46,542 nt of DNA from [Mycobacterium] crassicus (GTDB taxonomy: Bacteria > Actinomycetota > Actinomycetes > Mycobacteriales > Mycobacteriaceae), in NCBI RefSeq assembly GCF_020181615.1, contig NZ_CP084029.1, positions 1,609,323 through 1,655,864 on the forward strand, in the 5' to 3' direction. Below are positions 25,008 through 33,251 of this stretch, one piece after another. The position numbers were made by a program, and so were the translations under genes. The notes beneath the pieces are model-generated. The model saw nothing but the letters and a program-made list of their open reading frames with translations. It was not told where the DNA came from and ran no database searches. Each line of letters starts with the position of its first letter. Positions within the stretch are counted from its first letter, which is position 1.

Positions 25008-27104
25008 ATGCCGTCGATCCAATACATGCCGGTGCCGATGACGCGTTGCGTCGGAGAGGAATCTTCCTCAGCGCACAAGCCCGGTGCCGGCATTGCCGGA
25101 TTGTCTCGACGGGAGCGACGTGACCGGTCCCGCCGGCGCGTTCGTGGGACCACAGCGGCGGCAACGGTGGCGGCGGGTGCATTCGCGCTGGCGCTGAGTA
25201 CATCGGTTGCCGGTGTTGCCCCGTATTCGTCGGCAACCCCGGATCTTCGGGCGTTGGCGGTCATGCTGACCTCCGGGGCGAGCAATCCGTTCCAGGCCGG
25301 GCTGGATCTGATCGTTCAGGCCCAGCAGGCCATTACGGCCACAAACAGCGCCTACCCGTTTATCACTGATTTCGACAAGACTCTCCTGCCGGCATACGTG
25401 CAGAGTTCGGCGTCGAACCAGCTCTGGCTGGATGTCTCTCAGCTGAACCTGGACCACGGATACTCGTTGAGCGCGACGAGTGTGATTCCCTATCAGTTCA
25501 ATGCGAACGGCGCAGAGCCGTATAACTTCTTGAACAGCCCGAACCCGGACGAGCAATACACCTTGATTCCGCTGGGCAGTGGCGTGCAGGTTGTCACTAT
25601 CCATCCCAAACCCGGGACGGAGGAAGTGACTTTCACTCCGATGTCGGGGACCGGAACCTCAGTCGATTGGAAGGCTATTGAGGCCTACAACCTGTCGCAG
25701 TTCACCCCGAACGCCGACGGCAGCTACACCGTCTACTTGAGCCCCACCGAACACTCGGGAAACTGGGTGGATACTTCAGGGGCGCAGACGTTGCTGCTTC
25801 GCGACACACTCGGGGACTGGGGCCTGCCGCATGCCCTTGTTTCGGTCGCGTCGGATGATCAATCCAGCTTTGTGCTGCCGGTGCTCTCGGACGCTGACAT
25901 TTCCTCGATGCTGACCAAGATCGGCACAGATCTGCCCGGCGAGAACGCGAGTTTCACACTGTTCGGCTTGCAGTACGTGTTCAGCACGTTTCCGGAAAAC
26001 GGCTTCGCCCCGTTCAGGGCAAGTACCGCCAGTGTCGGAGGGGGGCCCATCCTGCCGGGACAGATAACCTCAGGAGGGCACTTCCAACTGCAGCCGGATC
26101 AGGCGTTGATCGTCAAGGTGCCGACTGTCGACGCCACCTACACGGGCGCTCAGATCGTCTACGCGTGGACGCAAACATCTCCGTATGCAACGGTGGCCGG
26201 CAGCCTCAACAACACGCAGGCGTATCACGATCCTGACGGATACACCTACTACGTCGTGAGCAGTCAAAACCCGGGGGTCGTGAACTGGGTGGACAATTCC
26301 GGTCTTGCCGATGGAACAATCCTCCTGCGATTGCAGGGACTCAACGGCGGCATTCCGGCTACGCCGGAGGCCCAAGTCGTGCCTGTCGCGGATGTCAGCC
26401 AGTACCTGCCGGCCGACACTCCCACGGTCTCCGCCGCCGAATATGCCGCGCTCATCCACGACCGGTTGTTGGAATACGGGTACGCCATGGATCAGAGCCA
26501 TGACCCGCAGGGATGGGTGACGGCCAACCTCGAGTACGCTCAGATCAAGGCGGCGGTGGGGGCCGATCAGTTCAACACGATCTTCGGTGGGCAGCAAGAT
26601 GTTCCGTCCGTGCTGGACCGGCTGACCTCCCCGGCGCTGAGTCCAGACTTTGGTGCCGTGGGCCGTGACTTCATGGCCAATCCCAGCGGGAGCCTGGCGG
26701 CGATCGTGGAGAATTGGCCGTTGGTGATGAAAGACATCGAGTTGCCAGCCGTGTTGGCGGTGCTGCGCATGGAGGAGATCCTCGGGCAAACCACTCAGTC
26801 GGTGCTGAGCGGCTTCACGTCGGGTGACCTGTCGCAGGTGTTCGGATCGTTGACGACGGGGATGCAGGATCTGGGTGCAGCATTTGATCAGGCGTTGACC
26901 GATCCGGCCACCAGTATCGCCGCCGGGATACTCAACGCCCGCGACGACTTGTCGGTCTCGATAATGAACGCGTCCCACACGCCCTTGTCGATGGATGACT
27001 TCACGTTGGCTGCGGGTGAGATGTCTGCGCTGGATCAGTCGATTTCACAGATGCTGTCGGGTGGATTGAGCTACCTGTTCGACTCCTTCGGTGCCGCCGG
27101 GTAG
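25008..27104 (+). CDS. Large exported protein with two DUF1214-like regions, 698 aa
   Basis: The ATG at 25008 has AGGAG upstream. Residues 34-46 are extremely basic, 48-70 hydrophobic (TTAAATVAAGAFALALSTSV), so the protein is probably exported, by an unusually long signal sequence. Two regions resemble DUF1214: around residue 254 (LSPTEHSGNWVDTSGAQTLL, LRDTLGDWGLP) and around 425 (SSQNPGVVNWVDNSGLADGT, ILLRLQGL), each preceded by beta-rich sequence. The C-terminal 200 residues are helical and Ala/Gly/Ser-rich (SIAAGILNARDDLSVSIMNA), PE/PPE-like in composition but without a PE or PPE motif. Codon use is less GC-biased than in neighbours. Function unknown; probably cell-surface. Confidence 0.75.
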   Translation: MPSIQYMPVPMTRCVGEESSSAHKPGAGIAGLSRRERRDRSRRRVRGTTAAATVAAGAFALALSTSVAGVAPYSSATPDLRALAVMLTSGASNPFQAGLDLIVQAQQAITATNSAYPFITDFDKTLLPAYVQSSASNQLWLDVSQLNLDHGYSLSATSVIPYQFNANGAEPYNFLNSPNPDEQYTLIPLGSGVQVVTIHPKPGTEEVTFTPMSGTGTSVDWKAIEAYNLSQFTPNADGSYTVYLSPTEHSGNWVDTSGAQTLLLRDTLGDWGLPHALVSVASDDQSSFVLPVLSDADISSMLTKIGTDLPGENASFTLFGLQYVFSTFPENGFAPFRASTASVGGGPILPGQITSGGHFQLQPDQALIVKVPTVDATYTGAQIVYAWTQTSPYATVAGSLNNTQAYHDPDGYTYYVVSSQNPGVVNWVDNSGLADGTILLRLQGLNGGIPATPEAQVVPVADVSQYLPADTPTVSAAEYAALIHDRLLEYGYAMDQSHDPQGWVTANLEYAQIKAAVGADQFNTIFGGQQDVPSVLDRLTSPALSPDFGAVGRDFMANPSGSLAAIVENWPLVMKDIELPAVLAVLRMEEILGQTTQSVLSGFTSGDLSQVFGSLTTGMQDLGAAFDQALTDPATSIAAGILNARDDLSVSIMNASHTPLSMDDFTLAAGEMSALDQSISQMLSGGLSYLFDSFGAAG

Positions 27105-27167
27105 TCCGGCATGGGACGGGCTTAGCGCTGAACTGGTTCCGCGTCGGTTGGTCTTCCGCTGGACTTG

Positions 27168-27202
27168 CTGCGGCACGCCGAGGCTATTCTGCGTCGGGCG
27201 GA
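27168..27202 (+). repeat. Second copy of the citE 3' end (insertion scar)
   Basis: 33 of 35 bases match 23539-23573. In the same frame the copy reads [12 protein letters not shown] and then a TGA stop. The sequence 5' of it (27105-27160) is only weakly like citE. It lies just upstream of the enolase-superfamily gene, where the citE stop would have been before the 23.6-27.2 kb segment was inserted. Confidence 0.8.
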
Positions 27203-27229
27203 CTGACACACCAGGAGGACGGACGGCGC

Positions 27230-28393
27230 GTGCGCATCACCCAGATCGTCGAAACCTCAGTACCGTTGCGCGGTGAGATCGCCAACGCGCTGGTTGATTT
27301 CTCCCGGCACACCGTCTCGCTGGTCGCGGTGGTCAGCGACCAGATCCGCGACGGCAGACCGGTGACCGGCGTCGCGTTCAACTCGATAGGCCGATTCGCC
27401 CAGGGCGGCATCCTGGCCGACCGGATGATTCCGCGGGTACTCGGCGCACCTCCGGAGTCGCTGCTCGACGGCGCCGGTCGGATCGACCCCGCGCGTGTGC
27501 TGGCCCGGGCGCTCACCGACGAGAAGCCCGGCGGTCACGGTGATCGGGCCGGTGCGGCGGCCGCGCTGGAGCTGGCGTGCTGGGACCTCAACGCCAAGCT
27601 CGCCGACGAACCCGCTTATCGCACCATCGCGCGCGCGTTCGGGCGTGACGTCTCGGCCGCGGCGGTGCCGGTGTACGCCGCCGGCGGTTACTACTACCCC
27701 GGTGACGGGCTGGAGCGGCTGCGCACCGAGATGCGGGGCTACCTCGACCAGGGATACGACGCGGTCAAGATGAAGATCGGCGGCGCGGCGATGCGTGACG
27801 ATCTTGACCGGGTTGAGGCGGTGATCGACGTGGTCGGCGGCGGCTCTCGGGTGGCCGTGGACGCGAACGGCCGCTTCGACGCCGCCTCAGCCGGCGAGTG
27901 GGCAAAGGCGCTGAGCCCCTACGGCCTGCGCTGGTTCGAGGAGCCCGGCGACCCGCTCGACTTCGAGTTGAACGCCCGGGTCACCGCCGGCTACCGCGGT
28001 GCGGTCGCCACCGGCGAGAACCTGTTCTCAGTGCGCGATGTGACCAATCTGGTCCGCTACGGCGGTATGCGCCCGAGCCGCGACATCTTCCAGATGGACG
28101 CCGGATTGAGCTACGGGTTGACCGAATACGCCCGCATGCTCGAGGTACTCGAGCAGAACGGGTTCGATCGTCGCTTCGCCTTCCCGCACGGTGGCCACCT
28201 GATCAACCTGCATATCGCGGTCGGATTGGGCTTGGGCGGCTGCGAGTCCTATCCCGGTGTGTTCGCACCGTTCGGCGGATACTCGCCGGCGTGCGTGTTG
28301 TCCGAGGGCACCATCGCGCCTACTGACGCACCGGGATTCGGCCTTGAGGAAAAGCCCGACCTCGCCGCTGTGATCGCTGAGGTGAACCGATGA
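27230..28393 (+). CDS. Enolase-superfamily dehydratase, D-tartrate dehydratase-like
   Basis: The protein has the mandelate-racemase fold: N-terminal capping domain (SLVAVVSDQIRDGRPVTGVA, DEKPGGHGDRAGAA), then the barrel with acid/base Lys in DAVKMKIGGAAM, metal ligands in AVDANGRF, RWFEEPGDPLDF and ATGENLFSV, and the His in AFPHGGHLINLH. These details, with VYAAGGYYYPGDGL and RYGGMRPSRD, match D-tartrate dehydratases of the Bradyrhizobium type, which dehydrate D-tartrate to oxaloacetate. Other sugar or hydroxy acids are possible substrates. Start GTG at 27230 with GGAGG 12 bases upstream. It overlaps the next gene by four bases. 387 residues, full length. Confidence 0.8.
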   Translation: MRITQIVETSVPLRGEIANALVDFSRHTVSLVAVVSDQIRDGRPVTGVAFNSIGRFAQGGILADRMIPRVLGAPPESLLDGAGRIDPARVLARALTDEKPGGHGDRAGAAAALELACWDLNAKLADEPAYRTIARAFGRDVSAAAVPVYAAGGYYYPGDGLERLRTEMRGYLDQGYDAVKMKIGGAAMRDDLDRVEAVIDVVGGGSRVAVDANGRFDAASAGEWAKALSPYGLRWFEEPGDPLDFELNARVTAGYRGAVATGENLFSVRDVTNLVRYGGMRPSRDIFQMDAGLSYGLTEYARMLEVLEQNGFDRRFAFPHGGHLINLHIAVGLGLGGCESYPGVFAPFGGYSPACVLSEGTIAPTDAPGFGLEEKPDLAAVIAEVNR

Positions 28394-29322
28394 GGATTGC
28401 CGTCGTCGGGTGCGGAGCGATGGGGTCGATCTACGCCGCCAAATTGGCCGCTGCCGGCAACGACGTACTGGCGATCGACAGGTCACGCGCGCACGTCGAA
28501 GCCATCGCGGCGCACGGCCTGCGGATCAGCGGCCCGCAGTCCGACGTGGTGGCGACCATGCGGGCGGCCACCGCCGCGCCGGCCGAGCCGATGGACCTGG
28601 TGGTGCTGGCAGTCAAAGCGGCCGACGTGGCCGCCGGGGCAGCCCAGGTCCTGCCGCTGCTCGGCGAACACACGCCGGTGCTGACCATCCAGAACGGGCT
28701 GGGTTCGGCCGACACTGTCGCCGGAGTCGTCGGCGAGGCCCGCGTGGCGGTGGGAATCGCCAGCGGATTCGGAGCATCGCGGCCAGAACCCGGGCACGTC
28801 CACCACAACGCGATGCGGGGGGTGCGATTCGGTGCGTATGCCGCGCTGCCGTTTTCGTCGGTCGAGGAGATCGCGGCGGTGTGGTCGGACGCCGGTTTCG
28901 ACGCCGCGGCGGTGGCTGACATCGCGGCGATGCAGTGGGAGAAGCTGATCTGCAACGTCGCCTACAGCGCGCCGTGTGCGTTGACGGGTATGACGGTCGG
29001 GCAGGTCATGGACGATGACACCGTCATGGGGCCGGTCAGCCGCGCTGCCGCGACTGAAGCCTGGGAGGTGGCCCGCGCCGCCGGAATCAACATCGCCGTG
29101 GCAGACCCGGTCGCCCACGTCCGGGACTTCGGCGCGCAAATGCCGGACGCCAAACCGTCTGCGCTGCTGGATCATCAGGCTCGGCGGGTCAGTGAGATCG
29201 ATGTGATCAACGGCGCGGTGGTGCGCCGGGCCGAACAGATCGGGCAGTCGGCTCCGGTCAATGCGACGCTGACGGCTCTGGTCAAAGCCGTTGAGCGCCA
29301 GTGGTTGACACCGCAGAACTGA
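28390..29322 (+). CDS. Ketopantoate reductase-family oxidoreductase
   Basis: Rossmann motif IAVVGCGAMGSIYAAKLAAA, NADP-binding middle VLAVKAADVAAGAAQ, and the catalytic Lys and Asn in MQWEKLICNVAYSAPCALTG mark the PanE/ApbA family. 310 residues. The gene is translationally coupled to the tartrate-dehydratase-like gene (ATGA at 28390), so it probably reduces or oxidises a related 2-oxo or 2-hydroxy acid rather than ketopantoate. A hairpin AACTGAAC/GTTCAGTT (29317-29324/29340-29347) spans its stop codon and may end the operon. Confidence 0.8.
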   Translation: MRIAVVGCGAMGSIYAAKLAAAGNDVLAIDRSRAHVEAIAAHGLRISGPQSDVVATMRAATAAPAEPMDLVVLAVKAADVAAGAAQVLPLLGEHTPVLTIQNGLGSADTVAGVVGEARVAVGIASGFGASRPEPGHVHHNAMRGVRFGAYAALPFSSVEEIAAVWSDAGFDAAAVADIAAMQWEKLICNVAYSAPCALTGMTVGQVMDDDTVMGPVSRAAATEAWEVARAAGINIAVADPVAHVRDFGAQMPDAKPSALLDHQARRVSEIDVINGAVVRRAEQIGQSAPVNATLTALVKAVERQWLTPQN

Positions 29323-29347
29323 ACACCACACCGGGCGGCGTTCAGTT
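29317..29347 (+). terminator. Possible terminator hairpin after the reductase gene
   Basis: A perfect 8-bp inverted repeat AACTGAAC/GTTCAGTT with a 15-base GC-rich loop overlaps the stop codon at 29320-29322. No long T run follows, so it could also be an operator of the next gene. Confidence 0.4.
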
Positions 29348-29386
29348 GTGAACATCCCGCCCGCGGCGGGGCTAACGTGGAATGTC

Positions 29387-30208
29387 ATGACCTCCGACAA
29401 GGCGCGGGTGGACCTGCGCGGGGCCCCGCAGACCATGCTCGCGACGCTGTACGCCAAGGCGCTGGATGCCGATCTTCCCGCGCCGATCCTGGGTGATGTT
29501 TACGCGAAAGAAGTGGTCGGCCGCATCGATTACGACTGGGCCAAGACCACCATCACCGCGGCCCGCTCACCGTCGGTGACCACTCGCACAGCGCACTTCG
29601 ACGAGTGGGCCCGCCAATTCCTGGCGGCCCACCCGAGTGCGGTGGTGTTGCACCTGGGTTGCGGGCTGGACGCCCGGTTCTTCCGGCTGGAACCGGGTCC
29701 GGGAGTCGACTGGTACGACATCGACTACCCGGAGGTAGCGGCCCTGCGTCGGCAACTGCTGCCGGAGCGAGACCGCAACCACGTGGTGGCCGGGTCGGTC
29801 ACCGACCCGGCATGGTTCGCCGAAATCCCCTCCGACAGGCCGACATTGATGATCGGCGAAGGCCTGACGATGTACCTGACAGAGCGCGACGGGGTCGGAC
29901 TGCTGCGCCGGGTGGTCGATCACTGCCCCAGTGGGGAACTGCAGTTCGACGCTTTCAGTTCGTTGGGGATCAGAACGCAATGGTCCAACTCGGTGGTGCG
30001 CCGCTCAGGCGCGAAACTGCACTGGGGGATCAACCGGCCCGACGACATCCTGACGGCGGTGCCGGGCACCCGACTGCTGCAGTGGGTGCGCTGGTTCGAG
30101 TCGGACACCTATGGCAAATTGCCCCGCGCCTACCGGATGCTGGGCAAGGTGATGGCACTGGTGCCGGCCACGGCGAACATGTCGCAATACCACCGCTACG
30201 CCTTCTGA
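29387..30208 (+). CDS. SAM-dependent methyltransferase, LCMT/TcmP-like
   Basis: Motif I lies in VVLHLGCGLDARFFRLEPG, the acidic SAM ligand in DWYDIDYPEVAALRRQLLP, and TLMIGEGLTMYLTERDGVGL is the characteristic strand of the leucine-carboxyl-methyltransferase/PpmA family. That family in mycobacteria includes many O-methyltransferases of unknown substrate. 273 residues from the ATG at 29387; an upstream GTG at 29348 is in frame but lies in the hairpin. A TAACGT box at 29373-29378 suggests a very short leader. It stands alone between two operons. Confidence 0.8.
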   Translation: MTSDKARVDLRGAPQTMLATLYAKALDADLPAPILGDVYAKEVVGRIDYDWAKTTITAARSPSVTTRTAHFDEWARQFLAAHPSAVVLHLGCGLDARFFRLEPGPGVDWYDIDYPEVAALRRQLLPERDRNHVVAGSVTDPAWFAEIPSDRPTLMIGEGLTMYLTERDGVGLLRRVVDHCPSGELQFDAFSSLGIRTQWSNSVVRRSGAKLHWGINRPDDILTAVPGTRLLQWVRWFESDTYGKLPRAYRMLGKVMALVPATANMSQYHRYAF

Positions 30209-30238
30209 GCTGCGCCGTTGGCAGCTGCGGACAAACCG

Positions 30239-30267
30239 TTGACTATTTACGTTACGTAATGTAATTA
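30239..30267 (+). promoter_or_regulatory. Promoter with TetR-type operator for the 30.3-34.3 kb operon
   Basis: TTGACT (30239-30244), 17 bases, TAATTA (30262-30267) form a good SigA-type promoter. The spacer and -10 carry a near-perfect palindrome TTACGTTAC/GTAATGTAA (30247-30264, one mismatch) with the core TTACGTAA. Its placement over the promoter of a TetR gene indicates autorepression. Confidence 0.75.
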
Positions 30268-30307
30268 TTTGATTCGTGAGTCGTCGACGACGTGCGTTGG
30301 GCCGGTG

Positions 30308-30928
30308 ATGGCCGCCTCGGAAGCTGCGGAGTCCGCCTCGCCCGGGCGCGGTCGTCCGCGCAATCCGCGCACCGAGCAGGCCATCACCGAGGCCACTCGC
30401 CGGCTGCTGGCGCGTGACGGCTACGACCAGGTTTCCATCGAGGCGATCGCGCGCGAAGCAGACGTAAGCCGCCCCACCGTGTACCGGCGCTGGCCTTCCA
30501 AGACCCATCTGGTGTTCGACGCCGTGTTCGGATCCGCCGAAGTCGGTGACGTGCTGACAAGTTCGGGTGACTTCGAAGCCGACCTGCGCCGATTCGTAGC
30601 CGCGGTGTTCGATTTCTGGCGCGCCCCAGAAGTGGCGGCTGCGGCACTGGGCATCCTGGCCGATCGCCATCGCGACCCGGACCTGTTCATCCGCACCCAA
30701 CAGCTGCTGGACGTGACGACCCGCACCGCCTTCGGCGAACTGGTCCGGGCCGGAATCGACCAAGGTGTGCTCGACGACGGCATCGATGCGGAGATCGTCT
30801 ATGACGCACTGGTCGGCACCAGTTTCTATATCGCCCAGGTTCTTTCGCCCGACGCCGTGGACGGTGTCGCCGACAGACTCTGCTCGCTGCTGCTGCGGGG
30901 AGCCCAACTGAAGGGAGAACGCCGATGA
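30308..30928 (+). CDS. TetR-family repressor
   Basis: The helix-turn-helix is in RTEQAITEATRRLLARDGYD followed by EAIAREADVSRPTVYRRWPS. The rest is a helical ligand domain of the common TetR_C_11 type (ALGILADRHRDPDLFIRTQQ). The ATG at 30308 gives 206 residues; the frame is open to a TTG at 30269, which lies almost on the promoter. It overlaps the DUF1214 gene by four bases and so is the first gene of the operon it probably controls, through the palindrome at 30247-30264. The ligand is unknown, perhaps a substrate of the oxidoreductase or sulfotransferase. Confidence 0.85.
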   Translation: MAASEAAESASPGRGRPRNPRTEQAITEATRRLLARDGYDQVSIEAIAREADVSRPTVYRRWPSKTHLVFDAVFGSAEVGDVLTSSGDFEADLRRFVAAVFDFWRAPEVAAAALGILADRHRDPDLFIRTQQLLDVTTRTAFGELVRAGIDQGVLDDGIDAEIVYDALVGTSFYIAQVLSPDAVDGVADRLCSLLLRGAQLKGERR

Positions 30929-31989
30929 CCGACGAACTGTCCGGGGCCTTTGCCGGCCTGCTCGACGAAGTTCGCGCCGTCGAACAGCGACTGCTGGGTG
31001 CAGATCCACCGCTCGATGAGGCCGACCTGCTCGACGGGTACCGGTGGGCGCTGAGCCTGCTGCGAGTGTCGTCCGAGGCCTACGTCTGGGGGGATTCGGA
31101 CAAGCCGATCCTGGTCGACGTGATCGGTCCGTACCTCAAATGGGGCGGCGACAATTCCGACGCCTTCTACCAGCTGGCGCCGATCGACCCGAGCCGCAGC
31201 TACCGGGTCACCGGAAACCGTGGCGACGCGGTCTTTCTGTCCATGACCGTCTACGGCGGCCCCGACGACGGCCGGTACAGCGACCGCATCATCGACACGA
31301 TCAACGACCGCGACCTGGGCTGCGACGCCGACGGCAACTTCGAGTTCGTCATCAGTGCTGATGAACACGCCGGACATCGGCTCAAGCTGGAGCCGGACGC
31401 GGTCTTCATCCTGACGCGCGACTATCTCACCGAGCCGGGTGTGCAACGACGGGTGCAGTGGAAGATCGAGGCGCTCGACGACACGCCGCGGCGCCCCGAC
31501 AGCCGTGCCGACCTGAGCAGGCGGATGCGCGCGGCACGTACCTGGATCCACGAGCAGGCCGCCATGGCTCCCGTCCGGCTACCGGCCAACGTGCTGCAGG
31601 AGCCCTACCCGGTGCCGAGTCGCACCGTCGGGTGGGCCGCCGGGGACGCCGCCTACTCAATGGGCGCCTACGAACTCGAGCCCGGCCAGGCACTGGTCAT
31701 CGAGGGGACGTCACCCGAGTGCGTGTTCTGGAATCTATGCCTGTGGAACCCGTTCCTGCACACCTACGACTACACCCGCGAGCGCGTCACCATCAACGGC
31801 ACGCAGGTGAGCTACCGAGCAGATGGGTCCTGGCAGGTCGTGATCAGCGAAACCGATCCGGGACATCCGAACTGGGTGTCTACCGCGGGCCGGTCGAAAG
31901 GCCTGATCTGGTTGCGCTGGTTCCTGCCGGAGGTCACCCCTGACCCGCTGAACTGTCGGGTTGTCGACATCGCAGAGCTGGCCTCGTGA
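30925..31989 (+). CDS. DUF1214-domain protein, 354 aa
   Basis: The C-terminal third has the DUF1214 pattern: LEPGQALVIEGTSPECVFWN, then RVTINGTQVSYRADGSWQVV and ISETDPGHPNWVSTAGRSKG ending in LIWLRWFLPE. The N-terminal part (YRVTGNRGDAVFLSMTVYGG, RDYLTEPGVQRRVQWKIEAL) is beta-rich. No signal peptide or membrane helix, so probably cytoplasmic. DUF1214 proteins are widespread in mycobacteria without a settled function, often next to sulfotransferases and oxidoreductases as here. The same pattern appears twice in the exported protein at 25008-27104. Confidence 0.8.
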   Translation: MTDELSGAFAGLLDEVRAVEQRLLGADPPLDEADLLDGYRWALSLLRVSSEAYVWGDSDKPILVDVIGPYLKWGGDNSDAFYQLAPIDPSRSYRVTGNRGDAVFLSMTVYGGPDDGRYSDRIIDTINDRDLGCDADGNFEFVISADEHAGHRLKLEPDAVFILTRDYLTEPGVQRRVQWKIEALDDTPRRPDSRADLSRRMRAARTWIHEQAAMAPVRLPANVLQEPYPVPSRTVGWAAGDAAYSMGAYELEPGQALVIEGTSPECVFWNLCLWNPFLHTYDYTRERVTINGTQVSYRADGSWQVVISETDPGHPNWVSTAGRSKGLIWLRWFLPEVTPDPLNCRVVDIAELAS

Positions 31990-33251
31990 GTGCCCCGGCC
32001 GCTCGTCCGGGCGCGATCCGCCTCGAGGACCTCGCGAATCCGGTCTTTCCCGAGGCCGCCGGCCCGATGCGCGACGGGCTGGCCGGCTACGGCGCCGCCC
32101 TGCAGCTGACGCCGGACGCGCTGCTGCAGGCCGCAGCCGATAGAACGGGCCTGAGTAACTGGGGCGACAACGGTTTTCGTGAGCGCCTCGACGTACTGTG
32201 CGAGTCACTGGTCGCCGAAGCCGATCTGTCCGACGTGGGGCGGGCGATGGCGTTCGAGCAACTGACCGGCCACCTGGTCAACCGGCTTCGGCTGGAAGAC
32301 GTGATCGCGGCGAACCCCGAGATCGAAAGTATCGAGATCGAGCGCCCGATCATCATCTGCGGTCTGCCGCGCACCGGGACCACCCATCTGCACAACCTGA
32401 TCGCTGCCGACCCAGGGCTGCGGTACCTGCCGTACTGGGAGAGCATGGAGCCGGTTGCCACTCCGGGCGAATCCGATCCGCAGGCCAGGCAGGATCGCTG
32501 CGGCGTCGGCCTGGACATGATCAACACCTCGATGCCCGAGTTCAAGCGCATGCACGACATGACCGTCGAGCACGCGCACGAAGAGATCCAGCTGCTGGCC
32601 AACGACATCTCGGGAATGCTCTTCGAATGCAGCTACTATCTGCCGGCATTCGCGCAGCATTACAAGACGCATGACCAGAGCGCGTCGTACGCCTACATGA
32701 AACGCACGCTGCAGGCGCTGCAATGGTTGCGCGGCGGGACCCGCTGGGTGCTCAAATCGCCTCAGCATCTGGAACAGTTCCCGGCGCTGTATGCCACCTT
32801 CCCCGACGCCACCTTCGTTGTCACACACCGGGATCCGGTCGAGGTGACGCGGTCGATGGCGACCATGATCAGCTACGCGGCGCGGATGTCCTGCGACCGT
32901 CCCGACCCGGTCAAGATCTCGAAGTATTGGCTCGACCGGGCCGACGACCTGCTCACCGGATGCCTGCGTGACCGCGAGGTGCTGCCGGCGGCCCAGTCCG
33001 TCGACGTGCGGTTCGAGGACTTCATGGCCGATGAGGACGGAACGGTCGCGGCCATCTATGAGCTCGCCGGCCAACCGCTCGATACCCGCGCGCGAGAGGC
33101 GATGACGCAGTTCCGTGTCGACCACCCCCGCGGGCGCTACGGCGCCGTCGACTACCGGCCCGCTGATCTGGGTCTGGATGCCGACGAGGTGGCAACCCGC
33201 CTGCGCGACTACCGAAACCGATTCGTCTGCGAACCAAGCGAGAGATCATGA
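31986..33251 (+). CDS. Sulfotransferase-family protein, 421 aa
   Basis: The 5'-phosphosulfate-binding loop is IIICGLPRTGTTHLHNLIAA and the 3'-phosphate site is FVVTHRDPVEVTRSMATMIS, both typical of PAPS-dependent sulfotransferases. The middle contains the acceptor-side helix pair (YAYMKRTLQALQWLRGGTRW). The first 110 residues are a helical extension common in the mycobacterial Stf group. The acceptor is unknown; lipids, sterols or phenols are used by relatives. Start GTG at 31986 overlaps the preceding stop (GTGA); the stop overlaps the next gene (ATGA). Confidence 0.88.
   Translation: MSAPAARPGAIRLEDLANPVFPEAAGPMRDGLAGYGAALQLTPDALLQAAADRTGLSNWGDNGFRERLDVLCESLVAEADLSDVGRAMAFEQLTGHLVNRLRLEDVIAANPEIESIEIERPIIICGLPRTGTTHLHNLIAADPGLRYLPYWESMEPVATPGESDPQARQDRCGVGLDMINTSMPEFKRMHDMTVEHAHEEIQLLANDISGMLFECSYYLPAFAQHYKTHDQSASYAYMKRTLQALQWLRGGTRWVLKSPQHLEQFPALYATFPDATFVVTHRDPVEVTRSMATMISYAARMSCDRPDPVKISKYWLDRADDLLTGCLRDREVLPAAQSVDVRFEDFMADEDGTVAAIYELAGQPLDTRAREAMTQFRVDHPRGRYGAVDYRPADLGLDADEVATRLRDYRNRFVCEPSERS

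Noticed and set aside
25008..27104. PE or PPE protein
   Set aside because: The C-terminal composition is reminiscent, but no Pro-Glu or Pro-Pro-Glu motif or typical N-terminal helical domain is present; a signal sequence is found instead.
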